Below the pieces are notes generated by a model that searched no databases, was not told where the DNA came from, and was given only the letters and a program-made list of their open reading frames with translations. Below, piece by piece: positions 60,515 through 64,000 of a stretch of 64,000 nucleotides of DNA. Source of the stretch: Paulownia fortunei (taxonomy: Eukaryota > Streptophyta > Magnoliopsida > Lamiales > Paulowniaceae). Position 1 is the stretch's first letter, and each line of letters opens with the position of its first letter. The stretch is from assembly GCA_019321725.1 (NCBI GenBank), contig CM033121.1, forward strand, positions 10,292,001 through 10,356,000, in the 5' to 3' direction. Position numbers and translations under genes: made by a program.

Positions 60515-61713
60515 TGTTGGATGTTTTCATGGATAGTGAGATTCTTGGAATTAAAGAATTAATTCCAAGTGGATTAGTTAATTAAATTAATTAATTAGAA
60601 TAATTATTATTCATAAGTTATAAATATTGTAAGCCCACTACTAGCTTAGTTGTGAACTTAATGGGTCGCGTACAAATTTGGAGTGGAATATTTCTAAATT
60701 AATTTAATGAGTTGAATTAATTATTCAATTAAGTAAAGATTAGAAAACCTAATTTGAGTGTAGTAATTAATTGATTGGATCAATTAATTAGAATTTGGTA
60801 AATTTGATTAATTGGATTAATTAATGGACTTTGTAAAAGTACAAGCCCAAAATTAAGGTGACCTTTATTTAAAGGCCCACTTGAATTATTGGAAGAAAAT
60901 AAAAATAAGATACTATGATTTTCTTATTAATTATCTTATGGTGATAATTAGAGATATTAGATATCTATCTTGATTGCATTGCAAGAGTCCAACACAATCA
61001 AGAAGAGGGAGAATGGGGGCGATTTTGTGGCTTGTAGAAGACCATAAAATCGGCCATATTCATTCTTTAGGGATAGGTTCATTGAATTAGTTATTTTTGG
61101 ACAATTTTACTCTTCCAAAACAACTAATTTTAACACATGGAAATATAGAGAAATGATATTAGATAATTTTCAGCCATCTATTATGGCTAAAAATTTGAAG
61201 ATGTATCTATCCCAATTTTCAGCCACTTCATAAGGATTAAGGGGAAAAAATATTTTTCATCCCCAACACTTTTACCTTTTTCAAAAACGTCTTCCAAGAT
61301 AATAAAAAATTCTCTTTGATTATTTTATGTATTGAATTCTTATCCACAAGTAGGATTAATAATTAATACATACAAAAAGCACTCCAAACTGGATTAGTAA
61401 AAGAATTAAAAATTTAGTAAAAGAATTATCTTTATTAAAGATAATTAATAATTCTCTTTGTGAACTTTTTTCAAGTGTGATTGATAGCAATTGATTGCTA
61501 CACACCCTACAACAACCGAACTGCATTAAAGGGTGATCCCTTTTAAACCTTTTTTAAGACTTTATTTACTTTTGTACAACTATAAAAAAACACATGATCA
61601 TTAGAATTGCTTCGAACATAGGGTGATGTAATAATTGTTGTTGCATATGATTTATTTTTAAATTAATTTTTAAATTTTGCTGCACACACCCTGAGGTTAT
61701 AGTGAACCCAACA
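60515..61713 (+). repeat. 3' LTR of the Copia relic
   Basis: The segment starts TGTTGGATG and ends GTGAACCCAACA, giving inverted TGTTGG/CCAACA ends, and follows the RNase H end by about 75 bases. Length 1199. No second copy is visible in the window. The following TGAGC (61714-61718) could be one half of a target duplication. Confidence 0.7.
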
Positions 61714-62055
61714 TGAGCATCGTTTATATTGGGCTATAAAATTTTTAAACTTTGATATGGAAGTTGTTGGGTAAAATAGATTGTTGTAATTGAATGAAAT
61801 GGACAAGTTTCAAAGCCAAGCCTATGAAAATGCTAACTCTATAAGGAAAGGACTGAATAATAACATGATAAACACATTACAAAGAGGGAGTTTGCCGGGA
61901 GGGATGTCGTACTATCGTATAATTCAAGGTTGAGGCTCTTTTCGCGCAAGTTGAAGTCTAGATAGTCTAGGCCTTTCATGGTAACCAAAGTCTTCCCTTC
62001 TAGAATTGTTTCCGTATTCACTCCAAAAAATGAGCATTTTTAAGGTGAATGGGCA
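61714..62055 (+). pseudogene. Gypsy integrase C-terminal end, broken
   Basis: Reading in frame from 61715, through stops, the sequence gives EHRLYWAIKFLNFDME, LLxLNEMDKFQSQAYENANS (x is a stop) and, after a frame change, SYNSRLRLFSRKLKSR, PFMVTKVFPSRIVS, EHFKVNGQ. These are the known end blocks of Tat/Ogre/Athila integrase. The first two thirds of integrase are not present left of the Copia element. Confidence 0.75.
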
Positions 62056-63653
62056 ATAGTTGAACTTGGGGGGTGGCACAGAAGCCCACCACCTCTCTTG
62101 CCTAATCCCCTAGAGGTTTCCATCTCATTGGTGGTGTTTGGAGTTTTCATGGACTCAAAGAAACTCATGTCCGTTGATGAACTTCCACCAAAAATAGAGG
62201 AGTTTCTCTTTTTCCCCTTATGCTCTTTATTACTTTCAACATTAAGGACAATGTTGTATTTAAGTTTGGGTGTGGGAATTATAACCTATGTGTTGTGAAA
62301 AATTGAGCTATTTTTTTCAATTTTAGGGACGACTTGTGTGTAATTACATATTGTGTGTGATGAAAGTCTTAGAGTAAGTATGTTCTTATTGACAAACTTG
62401 ATTAGGTTTATGTTCTGAGATTGAATGATTTATCTTGATGATCAATAACCTATGATGAATCTTAATTGATATTTCATAAAGTCTAGAGGAAAGGAATATT
62501 TTTAGTCTTGTAACATGGCAATTCTTATGTGTAGCTAGTCTTTGTCATAAATGATGAATCTTAATTGAGCACGTTGTATCAAAATCATGAAAATTGTGCG
62601 TTACTTGGTTTTGGATTTTGCTTCCAATGAATCTTGTGGTCATTATGAGATGTTCTAGAACTTGCTTAAATACCCTTTGAGGCAAAATCTTATTTACAAG
62701 CAAAATTTAAAATTATTTAGGTCAACTTTGACTCGTTGGTGCCTTTCAAGCCTACCTTGATCACATCACCACTAGCTACCCCATTGAGCCTTCTTAAAAA
62801 AATAGCATATGCAGAGCATATGAATGACCACTATTCGACTTTATTTGTTGAAGCCACTTCACCTACCTTTTGCAGCTCAAAAAAACAATAATTGTCCCTA
62901 AAAGAGTTTAAAGTGTGATATTTTGTGTACAATTTTATGAATGGGTCTTAGGGATACATTTTGGGCTTGAAAATGAATGCATTTAGGTGCATGAGCATGA
63001 TATTTGTGCAAGAAAGTTATCACAACTCATGTTGATAAAAAAAATAAGTTTGGGGGTTGTGAAAACAAAAGAACAAGAAATGAAGCTTTGGGATTTATGA
63101 AAAAAAAAATAGAAGAAAAAGTGAAGCAAAAAAGAGAATAAAGGAAAAGCATGAATCCCAAAGGAAAAAAGAAGACAAAAGAAAGGAGAGGCGTGAGATT
63201 CTATGTGCAACACTTTATACTATCTTACATTGTTTATCATTATCCTTTCTTTGTAAGCCAATGCCTAGACCTTATGTTATAACCTTAATGAAGTCCTATT
63301 GATGTAAGTTTGCAAATGTCTGAGATAGTGGAGAACGTGTATTACAAGCAAGCCTACGGAAAACCTAAAAATGCTTTGCTTAGATTAAGAGAGTCATTGG
63401 TTGCATAACTCATACTGAGAATGTATGCATGAAGCTTGAACTTGACACTACACACACACATTTGGATTTCGTGACTTGATTGATGAAGCACAAGTTCTAT
63501 AGTGTTGATTAGCTTTATGACAAACCTTTAGACTTATGTGTTATATAAATTTTTAAGGCAATATATTAGTTGATCAAGTTGAGTTATTCAAGATTGAACT
63601 ATGAACTTAAGTTTAGTTGATGTTTTAGCTTTGCTTGAGGATGAGCAAATGAT

Positions 63654-63667
63654 AAGTTTGGGGGTAG
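63654..63667 (+). promoter_or_regulatory. polypurine tract of the second Gypsy element
   Basis: AAGTTTGGGGGTAG directly precedes the putative LTR start TGATAAAATT at 63669, as is usual in this lineage. Confidence 0.55.
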
Positions 63668-63668
63668 T

Positions 63669-64000
63669 TGATAAAATTATAGTTTAACACATTTTCGACG
63701 CTCCCACAAGCCCAAATTTGATTATTTTTATCTTACAATTGATGAATTTTGCCTTATCTTGTGATATTTGTGTGCAGGTATGAGAATTGAAGAAATGGAG
63801 TTAAAGTATGAAAAAGTGATGAAAATATGCAAGAAATCGCACCGTAGAACCGACTGATTTGCACCGTAGCACCCTTTTTTGGTGCCTAGGCGCCTGTATT
63901 CTATTTTGGCAGCCTCAGATGGCGCTTAGGCGCCGTTGCTGCAGTTTTTTCCTCCTTCACTTCAGTACTTTGACATTGATTTTTTGACCTCTTTTAAGAA
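63669..64000 (+). repeat. start of the 3' LTR of the second Gypsy element
   Basis: Begins TGATAAAATTATAG after the purine tract and runs off the window. It contains two GGCGCCT/AGGCGCC-type words (63885-63935). No second copy is visible, so the boundary rests on position and the tract alone. Confidence 0.5.

Larger units (their letters stand above)
61714..64000 (+). mobile_element. 3' part of a Ty3/Gypsy element (Tat/Ogre/Athila-like)
   Basis: It begins in the middle of integrase at the first bases after the Copia LTR and includes the integrase C-terminus, a 1.6-kb noncoding spacer, a polypurine tract and the start of an LTR. The motif AAGTTTGGGTGTGGG (near 62260) and the GTTTGGGGGTAG before the LTR are typical of these lineages. 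The window ends within the LTR. Confidence 0.75.

Noticed and set aside
1..64000. tRNA, rRNA or CRISPR features
   Set aside because: I found no tRNA-like cloverleaf, rRNA sequence or regularly spaced repeat array while reading both strands.

Overview
The window is a stretch of eudicot nuclear genome: AT-rich, with spliced genes that use GT-AG introns several kilobases long, L1-type LINEs with DUF4283 ORF1s, Ty3/Gypsy and Ty1/Copia relics, Stowaway-like MITEs and degenerate DNA transposons. I cannot assign a family or species from the sequence. There are no prokaryotic features.

Layout. 1-8229 is a decayed Ty3/Gypsy chromovirus (Tekay/Del type) on the minus strand. It has a 2.48-kb LTR on the right and the end of the matching LTR on the left. 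It sits inside a LINE whose remaining part runs 8230-about 12180 on the plus strand. 13639-22457 is an AP-5 complex subunit beta-like gene (three exons, 5.4-kb first intron), with an apparent one-base frameshift near its C-terminus. 28291-31176 is a BTB/NPH3 (phototropic-response) gene with three exons. 33097-48788 on the minus strand is a 12-exon U-box gene of the PUB62/PUB63 type. I could join every splice site in frame to give 534 codons. Its long introns hold a MULE-like element with long terminal inverted repeats, a hAT-like element and a Stowaway-like MITE.

From about 49.5 kb to the end there is no intact gene. This part holds an internally deleted LINE, an AT-rich direct duplication of about 1 kb, a short CpG-rich block, a 5'-less Ty1/Copia relic with one LTR, and the integrase tail, 3' spacer and LTR start of a second Ty3/Gypsy element (Tat/Ogre/Athila-like).

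The three host genes are unrelated in function: endosomal trafficking adaptor, light-signalling-type BTB adaptor, and ubiquitin ligase. AP5B and NPH3 are tandem; NPH3 and PUB62 are convergent, 1.9 kb apart. The observations most worth following are the U-box protein, whose N-terminal half looks like a 2-oxoglutarate-oxygenase fold that has lost its HxD iron ligands, and the G-run frameshift in the AP-5 gene. I found no clear new multi-gene system.
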